A stretch of 53,271 nt of DNA from a bacterium (GTDB lineage Bacteria > UBA10199 > JACPAL01 > GCA-016699445), in NCBI GenBank assembly GCA_035454885.1, contig DATIGE010000065.1, positions 1-53,271 of the forward strand, in the 5' to 3' direction. Shown here one piece after another: positions 37,243 to 45,194 of this stretch; position 1 is the stretch's first letter; every line of letters begins with the position of its first letter. The notes under the pieces were generated by a model that had not been told where the DNA came from, made no database searches, and saw only the letters and a program-made list of their open reading frames with translations. The position numbers were made by a program, and so were the translations under genes.

Positions 37243-37258
37243 TGCAACCCGCATGCCA
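37243..37258 (-). promoter_or_regulatory. Sigma-54 promoter of the porin-amt-PII operon
   Basis: The minus strand reads TGGCATGCGGGTTGCA, with only one mismatch to TGGCACG-N4-TTGCA and exact GG-N10-GC spacing. Predicted start near 37232, 61 nt upstream of the porin ATG. No clear TGCACC-type NtrC site was seen nearby. Confidence 0.88.
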
Positions 37259-37371
37259 TGGCGCGTCAACCGCCGAAGTACGTGTAACCCGTTAAAATAT
37301 CTTAATTGTTTGGAAGGCGCGGCGATCCCCGAGTTGCCTGTTTCCTAGGCAGAGCCCATATTTTCGTCTTT

Positions 37372-39456
37372 TTAGTGACGCTTCACGCCCCGATAGACCA
37401 TGATCTCGGACATCTCTTCTTCGCGTTTCTCGGGCTTCTCGAAGAGCAGAATGGGCAGGATGACGACGGAAAGTCCGGCGAATCGGAGGCGGCGCTGGAT
37501 GGCGTAGGCCGTCTCGTTGTGAAGGATGCGGTGGTACCACTTGGGCTCCTGAAAGACGAGCTCGCTGCCGAAAAACACGGCGCCGGAATATTGCCGTGAA
37601 AGCTCGATGCACAGATCGGCGGCTTCGCTCACCACGTCGGTGCCCACGCGGAAGGCGGCTTCGGCCGGTATGCCGAGCCCGTGAGCCAGATCGACGTAAT
37701 ACTTCAGCGACTCCATGACCCTCTCCTCCATCTCCTTCACGCCGTGGTCGGCCTTGAAAAATTCCGAGTTGATCACGCCGATCGAGAGGAAGACCACGTT
37801 GTGGAAGGTGTGGGGGAAGAGACGGAAGATCGTGAAGAGGGTATGGATGCCCATCCGGCTGTGTCCGCCGCCCACCAAGATAACGGCCGTGGGCTTCGTG
37901 GGATCGACCTTCGGAACCCTGGCGCCCTTGTCCTGCTTTCCGCTCGGAACCATCGGAATCCCCTCGAACGTCTCACCGATCTCCAGCACCAGTGCGGCCA
38001 CGTTGCGGTAGTGCTTTCGGATGACTTTGCAGAGAAGGATGAGGGCCAGCGTCACCGCGACGGTCACCCAGCCCCCCTCCGTGAACTTTTCGATTACCAT
38101 GACGAGCAGAATGCCGGCGCACAGGATGAAGCCGACGCCGTGGAGAAAAAGATTCCTCAGCCAGGGGGAACGCAAGTTCCCCTTCATCCGTTGGATCCAG
38201 AACCGGCACATGCCGAGTTGGGAGAGGGAAAAGGTCACGAAGACGTTGATGGAATACATGACCACCAGCATCCGGACGTCGCCGCGCGTGTAGGCCAGCG
38301 TCGCGAGCGCGGCCACTCCCATCAGGATGACGCCCCGTTGGATGGTCAGGCGGTCTGACAACGTCGCGAAACGCCGGGGGAGCCAGAGATCGGAGGCCAA
38401 GTTCGCCATGACCGGCGGGCCGTCGATGAAACCGGTCTGGGCCGCGACGAGCAGCAGGAGGGCCGCCGCGAACATGGTGGACCAGACGAACCAGTGCCCG
38501 ACGGGAAGTCCCCCCAGGGTGAAATCGCCGAAGAGGGTTGTGGATAACGTGGCATTCAACGTCTGGCCGTACACAGGCTGTATCCGCAAAAGCATGTAGC
38601 TCAAAAGGAGTCCGCCGGCCGTCACGGCGAGCGAAACTCCCATATAAATCATCGTTTTCTTGCCGGTCTCCACCTTGGGATCCCGTAAGACCCCCATGCC
38701 GTTGGAGACGCCCTCGATCCCGGTGTACGTGCCGCCGCCCATGGAATAGGCACGGATAAAGACGAGAAAGAGCCCCCAAGCCCCGAGGGACGAGACCCCT
38801 TCCTGAAACCTTTGCCGGGTGTCGCCGACGACCCCGCCCACATCGCCCAAGTGAAAGAAGAGGCTCCCGCCGATCAAGACGGCGTGCGTGACGAGGAAGA
38901 GGACGAAGATCGGGATGAGCATCTTGACCGATTCCTTGACGCCCCGGAGATTGGTGATCATCAGGACGAAGATGGTCGCGAACTCGACCAGGATCTTGTA
39001 GGGCTGCCAATCGAGGGGCAGGAGGCTGAAGATGGCGTCGCCGCCGGCGGAAATCGAGACCGTGATGGTGAGGACGTAGTCGACGAGCAGGGCCGCTCCG
39101 GAGGTGACACCCGCCGCGTTCCCCAAGAGTTTCGTCGCTACGAGGTAACCGCCGCCTCCCTGGGGAAAGTGCTCGATAATCTTGCTATAGGACAGGGCGA
39201 TGATGAAGATCGTCAAAGCCGTGGCCAAGACTAAGAAAGGCGCCAGATAGGTATGCGCCCCCAGCGCCCGGAAGGCCTCGTCCGGTCCGTAGGCCGACGA
39301 GGACATGCCGTCGGCGCCCAAACCGATCCAGGCGAGCAGCGGAACCAGGGAGATGTGATGGCCGAGGGAGGGATCGTAGACGTTGCGCGCGGGCCCTAGG
39401 ATCGCATGCCGGACCCGGGACCAAAAGCTTTCGGGAAGCTGCTGGGTGTTCGGCAC
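37372..39456 (-). CDS. APC-superfamily permease, KimA/YdaO-like potassium transporter
   Basis: 694 residues. About twelve membrane spans are followed by a 200-residue cytoplasmic domain of universal-stress or ATP-binding type (TAVILVGGGHSRMGIHTLF). The first span has WIGLGADGMSSSAYGPDEAFRALG, typical of the KimA-like subgroup rather than of classical amino-acid permeases. Proton-coupled K+ uptake is the best guess; an amino acid is possible. The start is a GTG with no clear ribosome site. It is 48 bp downstream of the deoxyhypusine-synthase-like gene. Confidence 0.78.
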   Translation of the reverse strand: MPNTQQLPESFWSRVRHAILGPARNVYDPSLGHHISLVPLLAWIGLGADGMSSSAYGPDEAFRALGAHTYLAPFLVLATALTIFIIALSYSKIIEHFPQGGGGYLVATKLLGNAAGVTSGAALLVDYVLTITVSISAGGDAIFSLLPLDWQPYKILVEFATIFVLMITNLRGVKESVKMLIPIFVLFLVTHAVLIGGSLFFHLGDVGGVVGDTRQRFQEGVSSLGAWGLFLVFIRAYSMGGGTYTGIEGVSNGMGVLRDPKVETGKKTMIYMGVSLAVTAGGLLLSYMLLRIQPVYGQTLNATLSTTLFGDFTLGGLPVGHWFVWSTMFAAALLLLVAAQTGFIDGPPVMANLASDLWLPRRFATLSDRLTIQRGVILMGVAALATLAYTRGDVRMLVVMYSINVFVTFSLSQLGMCRFWIQRMKGNLRSPWLRNLFLHGVGFILCAGILLVMVIEKFTEGGWVTVAVTLALILLCKVIRKHYRNVAALVLEIGETFEGIPMVPSGKQDKGARVPKVDPTKPTAVILVGGGHSRMGIHTLFTIFRLFPHTFHNVVFLSIGVINSEFFKADHGVKEMEERVMESLKYYVDLAHGLGIPAEAAFRVGTDVVSEAADLCIELSRQYSGAVFFGSELVFQEPKWYHRILHNETAYAIQRRLRFAGLSVVILPILLFEKPEKREEEMSEIMVYRGVKRH

Positions 39457-39504
39457 AGTGGGTGGGGGTCCTACGCGAGGTGTTAAGAAATTGTCAAGAA
39501 GCCC

Positions 39505-40620
39505 CTACTTCAGGGAGGTCAGAATGTCGTTATCCCACGAGAATGTCAGTGGTTTTCTGTTTTTCGCCAGGTTCTTTTGAAGCGCGTATCCGACGAGCAA
39601 GGGGACGGCGACCGAGGGTTCCACGAAGGCCATCGCCTTGTTGGCCTTGGTACCGATCTTGCCCCAGGAGGTCGCCTCGTCCAGGGTGCTGCCGGACAGA
39701 CCGCCCCAGTGGGGGACGTCCGTCGTCACCTGCAGGGCGTAGGTGTGGCCGCCCGTGTCCTTGTTGAAGATGTAGCCCATGACGACCGAGTCGTTGATGT
39801 AGTTCTTGGGCACCCCGCCGGCGATGTAGATGGCCGCCGTTTTCTTGGACTTCACCACGCACTGCGTCAGCTCATAGTTGTCGCGGATGGAATTGATGAC
39901 GACCCCCTCGCGCCCGTCCTTGACGCAGCGGTGATAATGCTCGGTGAGTCCGATGCCGATGGAGGAGTCGTTGATCGCCGGCGAAAAAACGGGGATCCCC
40001 TTCTTGACCGCGGTCCCGAGGATGGAATGGTCGTCCTTCACCGTCCCGCCGAGCTTTTCCAGAAAGGACCGGGAGGAATAGACGCCCGGCGTGAGCGTGT
40101 CGGCGAACTGCCCGATCCAACAATCCGTCTCCCAGAATTTTTCCTCGTCGACGTAGGTATCGTAGATGCGGTCGATGTACAGATCACGCAGCTTGACGTC
40201 GTCGGCGCCCGGCGTGCCCTTGAAATGATGGAAACCGCGCGACTGGTAGAAATCCTGGTACAGGACGGCGCCGGTGGAGACGACGACGTCCACCAGGCCG
40301 AAGGCGATCATGTCGCGGATGGTCTTGCGGAGCCCCGCGGCGACGAGAGGCCCCGCGAGTCCGAGAAAAACCGTCGGCCGGTCGGGATCGGAGAGCATGT
40401 TTTCCAACACCTCGGCGCAGCGTCCGATGTGGCGCGCCTGAATGGACATGTCCTTGAAGGAATCGACGAGGTCCGCGATGGTCTTTGCCTTCTCGAGATC
40501 GAGCGCCTTCACCGTTTCGGAAAGCATTTCCTTTTTTTCGCGCTTCTTGGCGGGGTCCGTCACCTCGACGGAGTAGACCTCATGACTCTTCGCAGGATTT
40601 GTTTCTCGCGCCTTCGGCAT
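39505..40620 (-). CDS. Deoxyhypusine synthase-family protein
   Basis: 371 residues. The conserved SGSTLDEATSWGKIG segment matches the deoxyhypusine synthase active site, where the Lys in SWGKI forms the enzyme-imine intermediate. Other parts such as PTVFLGLAGPLVAAGLRKTI and VKKGIPVFSPAINDSSIG also fit. Eukaryotes and archaea use the enzyme to modify eIF5A, which bacteria lack, so bacterial members are thought to act on polyamines. It is preceded by an AT-rich palindrome and a TTGACA box. Confidence 0.85.
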   Translation of the reverse strand: MPKARETNPAKSHEVYSVEVTDPAKKREKKEMLSETVKALDLEKAKTIADLVDSFKDMSIQARHIGRCAEVLENMLSDPDRPTVFLGLAGPLVAAGLRKTIRDMIAFGLVDVVVSTGAVLYQDFYQSRGFHHFKGTPGADDVKLRDLYIDRIYDTYVDEEKFWETDCWIGQFADTLTPGVYSSRSFLEKLGGTVKDDHSILGTAVKKGIPVFSPAINDSSIGIGLTEHYHRCVKDGREGVVINSIRDNYELTQCVVKSKKTAAIYIAGGVPKNYINDSVVMGYIFNKDTGGHTYALQVTTDVPHWGGLSGSTLDEATSWGKIGTKANKAMAFVEPSVAVPLLVGYALQKNLAKNRKPLTFSWDNDILTSLK

Positions 40621-40624
40621 AATA

Positions 40625-40678
40625 GAAAAATTTTTGGAAATTTTTCCTAATACACCATTTCTCAATTTCCCTTGTCAA
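40625..40678 (-). promoter_or_regulatory. Promoter and AT-rich palindrome of the deoxyhypusine-synthase-like gene
   Basis: On the minus strand a perfect TTGACA (40678-40673) is followed after 18-20 bp by TGTATT or TATTAG. A palindrome with 9-bp arms, GAAAAATTT-CCAA-AAATTTTTC on the minus strand (40646-40625), fills the leader and ends 5 bp before the ATG. It could be an operator. No Shine-Dalgarno sequence is visible. Confidence 0.5.
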
Positions 40679-40736
40679 CGAAAACCCTCGCTTTTTGGCC
40701 GAAAAATGGACATGAATCGCGCGCGGGGAAATCATC

Positions 40737-41405
40737 GTGCTGGAAATTTTTCTTCATCTCGACGCACATCTGAACGCATGGATCACGATGCTGGGACCTT
40801 GGGTCTACGTGCTCTTGTTCGTCGTCGTTTTTTGCGAGACGGGCCTGGTCGTCATGCCGTTTCTTCCGGGAGACTCGCTCCTCTTCACGCTCGGAGCCGT
40901 TGCGGCCGTCGATGGATCGCCCCTCAAACTTTCCATGCTTCTGGGAATCCTGACCGCGGCGGCGATTTTGGGCGACGCGGTCAACTACGGCATCGGCCGG
41001 CGTCTTGGTCCGAAAGTTTTCCGCGCCGACCGGCGCTGGCTCAATCACAATCATCTGGTTCAGACGCAGAATTTTTACGAGCGCCACGGAGGCAAGACCA
41101 TCCTTCTCGCGCGCTTTCTCCCCATCATCCGGACCTTCGCTCCGTTCGTCGCGGGCGTCGGAAGAATGAACTACGCCCGCTTCGCGGCCTTCAACGTCTC
41201 CGGCGCGGTTCTCTGGGTCGTGGCCTGCTTGCTGGCCGGGTACTTTTTCGGTAACATTCCCGTCGTCAAACGGAACTTCGAAGCGGTCATCGTCGGCATC
41301 GTCTTGGTCTCCATGCTCCCGCTCCTGATCCGGCTCGTTTCGGCGAAGTTCAAGAAGCGGAGGCTCCATGACTCCGTTCCGGAACGAAACACCGGCGAAG
41401 TTTGA
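40737..41405 (+). CDS. DedA-family membrane protein
   Basis: 222 residues with about five membrane spans. The motifs FCETGLVVMPFLPGDSLLF, the helix-breaking GDAVNYGIGR and the charged FLPIIRTFAPFVAGVGRMNYARF are DedA hallmarks. Members act as proton-dependent lipid-carrier or phospholipid flippases. The start is GTG with GGGGA 7 bp upstream. Its last 38 bp overlap the aldehyde dehydrogenase gene. Confidence 0.92.
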   Translation: MLEIFLHLDAHLNAWITMLGPWVYVLLFVVVFCETGLVVMPFLPGDSLLFTLGAVAAVDGSPLKLSMLLGILTAAAILGDAVNYGIGRRLGPKVFRADRRWLNHNHLVQTQNFYERHGGKTILLARFLPIIRTFAPFVAGVGRMNYARFAAFNVSGAVLWVVACLLAGYFFGNIPVVKRNFEAVIVGIVLVSMLPLLIRLVSAKFKKRRLHDSVPERNTGEV

Positions 41406-42795
41406 GGAAAAAGCCGCCACCCTCGAAGAGGCGGCGCGCGCCGTCCAACGCGCCCGCCAAGGCGCCCGGGCGTGGGCCGAAACGTCCGCCGCCGATCGCT
41501 CCTCCCTTCTCCTCAGGGCGGCGGAGATCCTCCGCAGGGACCGTTCCCATCTGACCGCATGGATCCTCCTCGAGGTCCACAAGAACTGGAAGGAGGCCGA
41601 CGCGGACGTCTGCGAGGCGATCGACTTCCTCGAATACTACGCCCGCGAGGCGCTCCGCATCGCGGAGGAAGGGCTTCCGATGAAACCGGCCGGGGTCGCC
41701 GCCGTCATCGCGCCTTGGAATTTCCCCCTCGCCATATTGGCCGGCATGACCTCCGCCGCCCTCGTCACGGGCAACGCCGTCCTCATGAAGCCCGCCGAGC
41801 AGTCCCCGGTCATCGCTCAAAGGCTTTTCGAGATCCTTGGGCAGGCCGGCTGCCCCGAGGGCGTCCTCCACTTTCTGCCCGGCCCCGGCGAGACGGTCGG
41901 CGACCTTCTCGTCCGTTCACCGGAGGTCGATCTGGTTTGCTTTACCGGCTCCAAGGAAGTGGGGATGCGGATCGCGGGACTGAAAAGGCGCGTGCTCGCC
42001 GAAATGGGCGGAAAAAATGCGATCGTCGTGGACGAGACCGCGGATCTGGAACGCGCCGTCGAAGGGACGATCCTCTCCGCCTTCGGATTCCAGGGCCAGA
42101 AGTGTTCGGCCTGTTCGCGCGCCATCGTCCTCCCGAAGGTTTACGACGAATTCCGGGAACGCCTCGTCGAGGCGGCGAAAAAAATCCGTGTCGGCGACCC
42201 GAAGGAGCCGGCGAACTTCATGGGGCCCGTGATCGACGGCGAGGCGGAGGCGAAGATCCGCCGCTACATCGAGATCGGGAAGACGGAGGGGAAACTGCTT
42301 TTTCAGGGTGAGTCCCCCGGCGAGCCTCGCTGCATCCCGCCGACGATCTTCGAGGCTGTCCCGTCCTCGGCGCGCGTCGCCCGGGAGGAGATCTTCGGTC
42401 CCGTGGTCTGCCTCATGCGCGCCAAGGACCTGACCGAGGCGATCCGGATCGCGAACGGCGTCCCCTACGACCTGACCGGCGGTCTGTTTTCGCGGGACCC
42501 GGAGGCGATCCGGCGGGCGCGCCGCGACTTCGAGGTGGGCAACCTCTATATCAACCGGAAGATCACCGGGGCCTTGGTCGCCTGCCAGCCGTTCGGCGGT
42601 TACCGCGTCTCGTCCCTGGGTTTCAAGGCGGGCGGTCCCGAGTATCTCTACCAATTCCTGGAGAGCCCGAAGATGCCCGAACCGCCGGCCAGACGCGAGC
42701 TTCCGAGCGTCGCCCCCGACGAGAGGAACGAATTGGTCTATATAAAGGAAGGGCCGAGGCTCTTGGGCAAGACGATTTGCGAGAAACTGATCTAA
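41368..42795 (+). CDS. Aldehyde dehydrogenase, delta-1-pyrroline-5-carboxylate dehydrogenase type
   Basis: 475 residues. It has VIAPWNFPLAI, the catalytic Glu in LAEMGGKNA, the catalytic Cys in GFQGQKCSACSR, and the C-terminal YINRKITGALVACQPFGG. That last motif and the KAGGPEYL end are typical of glutamate-semialdehyde (P5C) dehydrogenases of the RocA/PutA group. It would oxidise P5C to glutamate with NAD. The ATG at 41368 lies inside the DedA gene but has its own GCGGAGG, so the 38-bp overlap is real. Confidence 0.85.
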   Translation: MTPFRNETPAKFEEKAATLEEAARAVQRARQGARAWAETSAADRSSLLLRAAEILRRDRSHLTAWILLEVHKNWKEADADVCEAIDFLEYYAREALRIAEEGLPMKPAGVAAVIAPWNFPLAILAGMTSAALVTGNAVLMKPAEQSPVIAQRLFEILGQAGCPEGVLHFLPGPGETVGDLLVRSPEVDLVCFTGSKEVGMRIAGLKRRVLAEMGGKNAIVVDETADLERAVEGTILSAFGFQGQKCSACSRAIVLPKVYDEFRERLVEAAKKIRVGDPKEPANFMGPVIDGEAEAKIRRYIEIGKTEGKLLFQGESPGEPRCIPPTIFEAVPSSARVAREEIFGPVVCLMRAKDLTEAIRIANGVPYDLTGGLFSRDPEAIRRARRDFEVGNLYINRKITGALVACQPFGGYRVSSLGFKAGGPEYLYQFLESPKMPEPPARRELPSVAPDERNELVYIKEGPRLLGKTICEKLI

Positions 42796-42837
42796 CCATT
42801 CCTCAAAAATCCGAACCGTGCTAAGAGGAGGATCATT

Positions 42838-43746
42838 ATGTCCGACAAAACCTACGCCGTCATGGGGGCCTCCGGCCACATCGGCCGCGTCGTCGCCGAG
42901 CGTCTCTTGGAGGAGGATCATGAGGTGATCGTCCTCGGGCGGTCCTCCGAAAGGCTCAAGGACCTGGCCGCGAAGGGGGCCAAGGTCCACGCCGGCGCTT
43001 TCGACGACGTCCAGTCCCTCACCCAGGCCTTCGCGGGGGCGGACGGAGTCTTCACGATGATCCCCCCGGACATGATGAGCCACGACTACCGCGCCTTCCA
43101 AGACCGCGCGGGGGAGGCCATCGCGCGAGCCGTCGCCCAGTCCAAAGTCGCGCATGTCGTGAACCTGAGCAGCGTGGGGGGCCACCTGCCGGAGAAGAGC
43201 GGGGTCATCTTGGGTCTGCACTTTCAAGAAGAGCGCCTGAACGCCCTGCCGGACTTGAACGTCGTCCACCTCCGTCCGCCCTCCTTCATGGAAAACCTCC
43301 TGGCTCTGATCGGCGTCGTCAAATCCCAGGGGGTCCTGGGCGCGGCCTTGAGGCCCGATTTGAAGATCCCGATGATCGCGACGAAGGACATCGCCGAACG
43401 CGCGGCCTCCCTCCTCTCGAACCTCGATTTTTCGGGAAAGTCGGTCCAGGAGATTCTGGGAGAGCGCGACCTTTCGATGTCCGAGGCGGCCTCCGTCCTC
43501 GGGCGGGCCATCGGCAAACCGGATCTGCCCTACGTCCAATTCCCTTACGAGGGCGTCGAGGCGGCGATGCTGAAGACGGGTTTTCCCGCCAAGACCGTCC
43601 GTCTCATGATCGAGATGTACCGGGGCTTCAACGAGGGGATCATCGCCCCGACGGAGCCGCGCACCAAGCGGAACACGACGCCGACCTCGATCGAAGAGTT
43701 CGCCAAGACCGTCTTCGCCCCCGCCTATTCAAAGGAGGCTTCATGA
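42838..43746 (+). CDS. NmrA/NAD(P)-binding Rossmann-fold protein
   Basis: 302 residues. The N-terminus AVMGASGHIGRVVAERLL is the GxxGxxG dinucleotide loop, and VVNLSSVGGHLPEKSG and LRPPSFMEN are typical of the NmrA-like atypical SDR group. It may be a redox sensor or a reductase; the substrate is unknown. A strong AGAGGAGG precedes the ATG. It overlaps the LapA-like gene by 4 bp (ATGA). Confidence 0.85.
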   Translation: MSDKTYAVMGASGHIGRVVAERLLEEDHEVIVLGRSSERLKDLAAKGAKVHAGAFDDVQSLTQAFAGADGVFTMIPPDMMSHDYRAFQDRAGEAIARAVAQSKVAHVVNLSSVGGHLPEKSGVILGLHFQEERLNALPDLNVVHLRPPSFMENLLALIGVVKSQGVLGAALRPDLKIPMIATKDIAERAASLLSNLDFSGKSVQEILGERDLSMSEAASVLGRAIGKPDLPYVQFPYEGVEAAMLKTGFPAKTVRLMIEMYRGFNEGIIAPTEPRTKRNTTPTSIEEFAKTVFAPAYSKEAS

Positions 43747-43976
43747 CCTTTTGGAAAAAACCCAAATTCATCGCCTGGACCCTGCTCCTCCTCCTGTTCC
43801 TGATCGTCATCCTTCAAAACGTCGAGCCCACGCAGGTGGACTTTCTCTTCTGGTCCCTGCCCGCCATGCCCAAGCTCGTGCTGATCCTGCTCTCGATGAT
43901 CGCCGGGGCCGGCTTGGCCCTGGTGGGCGCGCGGGAGTTCCGGTCCCACGGCCGGGACGGGACCCACAAAGACTGA
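43743..43976 (+). CDS. LapA-domain (DUF1049) inner-membrane protein
   Basis: 77 residues with two membrane spans (about 10-27 and 42-62) separated by the short FLFWSLPAMPK turn, the DUF1049 pattern. In other bacteria the related LapA takes part in lipopolysaccharide assembly control together with LapB, which is not seen here. It is coupled to the NmrA gene through ATGA. Confidence 0.8.
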   Translation: MTFWKKPKFIAWTLLLLLFLIVILQNVEPTQVDFLFWSLPAMPKLVLILLSMIAGAGLALVGAREFRSHGRDGTHKD

Positions 43977-44004
43977 CCCTACGGCTTGATCCTTCCCGCG
44001 AACT

Positions 44005-44736
44005 ATGGTGAACTGTTCCATTATGCAGCGCCCCAACGGCAAACTCGATTGCGCGACCTGCGGCTCCCGCGTCCTCGGGGTCCTTTGCAGCCTGGACAAG
44101 GCCGGCTTGGAGGAGTGCTCCGAACACAAGACGACCAACCAGTACAAGAAGGGCCAGGTCATCTTTTATGAGGGCAACCAATCCTACGGCCTGTATTGCA
44201 TCTTCGCGGGCCGGGTGAAGCTCTACAAGACGGGCGTCGACGGACGGCAGCAGATCGTGAGGATCGCCGGGCCGGGAGACCTCCTGGGCTACCGCTCCCT
44301 CTTCGCCGAGGAGCCGTATGCGGCCACGGCGGAGGTCCTGGAGGACGCCACCATCTGCTGCGTCGACCGCAACGCCTTTTTCCCCCTCCTCTCCAAGAAC
44401 CCCCAGCTCTCGCTCAACATCATCCGCAAGCTCGCCCGCGAACTCCGGGATGCGGAGGACCTGGCCACCAGCATCGCGCACCGCTCCGTCCGCGAGCGCA
44501 TGGCCGAGCTCCTCCTCATGCTCAAGGAGACCTACGGGAAGCCCGTCAAGTCGGGCGTCCGGATCGACCTGCAGCTCTCCCGGGAGGAAATGGCGGACAT
44601 GATCGGGGTCACGCAGGAAACGGCCATCCGGCTCCTCTCGGAGTTCAAAAAGGACGGCCTGATCGACGTCAAGGAGAGGGACATCACCGTCCTGGACGCC
44701 AAGGGCCTCGTCGAAACCGCCAACATTCCACTCTAG
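44005..44736 (+). CDS. Crp/Fnr-family regulator with an N-terminal cysteine cluster
   Basis: 243 residues. Cys16, Cys19 and Cys28 (CATCGSRVLGVLC) precede a cyclic-nucleotide-fold domain (YKKGQVIFYEGNQSYGLYCIFAG) and a winged helix (SREEMADMIGVTQETAIRLL). In the recognition helix the Glu and Arg that read TGA in CRP/FNR are kept, while the FNR Ser is Ile. The Cys pattern could hold an iron-sulfur cluster for oxygen sensing. A TGAT-N4-ATCA box lies 14 bp after its stop, ahead of the next gene. Confidence 0.88.
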   Translation: MVNCSIMQRPNGKLDCATCGSRVLGVLCSLDKAGLEECSEHKTTNQYKKGQVIFYEGNQSYGLYCIFAGRVKLYKTGVDGRQQIVRIAGPGDLLGYRSLFAEEPYAATAEVLEDATICCVDRNAFFPLLSKNPQLSLNIIRKLARELRDAEDLATSIAHRSVRERMAELLLMLKETYGKPVKSGVRIDLQLSREEMADMIGVTQETAIRLLSEFKKDGLIDVKERDITVLDAKGLVETANIPL

Positions 44737-44750
44737 ATCTCCCGGGGACC

Positions 44751-44791
44751 TGATCAAGATCATGTCGCCCCCTCCCAAAAAGGGCTAATTT
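44751..44791 (+). promoter_or_regulatory. FNR-type box and class II promoter ahead of the cyclic-nucleotide-fold gene
   Basis: TGATCAAGATCA (44751-44762) has the core of the FNR/CRP site TTGAT-N4-ATCAA. TAATTT at 44786-44791 is placed exactly where a -10 would be if the box is centred at -41.5, which sets transcription to start at about 44798. The next ATG is 44799, so the transcript would be leaderless. Confidence 0.55.
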
Positions 44792-44798
44792 GTATTCT

Positions 44799-45137
44799 AT
44801 GGACATGCAGCACGGCGCCGGCCAGACCGGCGATTTGCCTTGGGAGGGGCTGCTCTCACAGGGGCAGGCCCTCACCTTTCGCCGGGGCCAGACCCTCATC
44901 TACAAGGACCATAGTCCCTACGGCGTGTTCGTCATCCTGCGAGGCCGCGTCGAGCTGACCGGCGGAACCGAGGAATGCGAGCACGAAGAAATAAAACGAA
45001 TTCCCCAGGGCGACGTGGTGGGACTCCACTCCGTGCTCAACGGAACGCACTCCTGCTGCGACGTCGTCGCCGCCGAGGACTGCCGGACCATCTTCATTTC
45101 AAAGACACTACTCCTCCAATACGCCTCGGCGTGCTAA
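44799..45137 (+). CDS. Stand-alone cyclic-nucleotide-binding-fold protein
   Basis: 112 residues from ATG 44799. FRRGQTLIYKDHSPYGVFVILRGRVEL matches the sensor domain of the neighbouring Crp/Fnr regulator, but the protein stops after the beta roll and has no DNA-binding domain. Several Cys residues are present (EECEHEE, HSCCDVVAAEDC). It may modulate another protein, possibly the regulator next door. It lies 57 bp upstream of the ribonucleotide reductase gene. Confidence 0.75.
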   Translation: MDMQHGAGQTGDLPWEGLLSQGQALTFRRGQTLIYKDHSPYGVFVILRGRVELTGGTEECEHEEIKRIPQGDVVGLHSVLNGTHSCCDVVAAEDCRTIFISKTLLLQYASAC

Positions 45138-45194
45138 GATACGCCCACACCCAAGGGTGCGATTCAGACTCTCGAATTGCCGGAGGATTTCATC

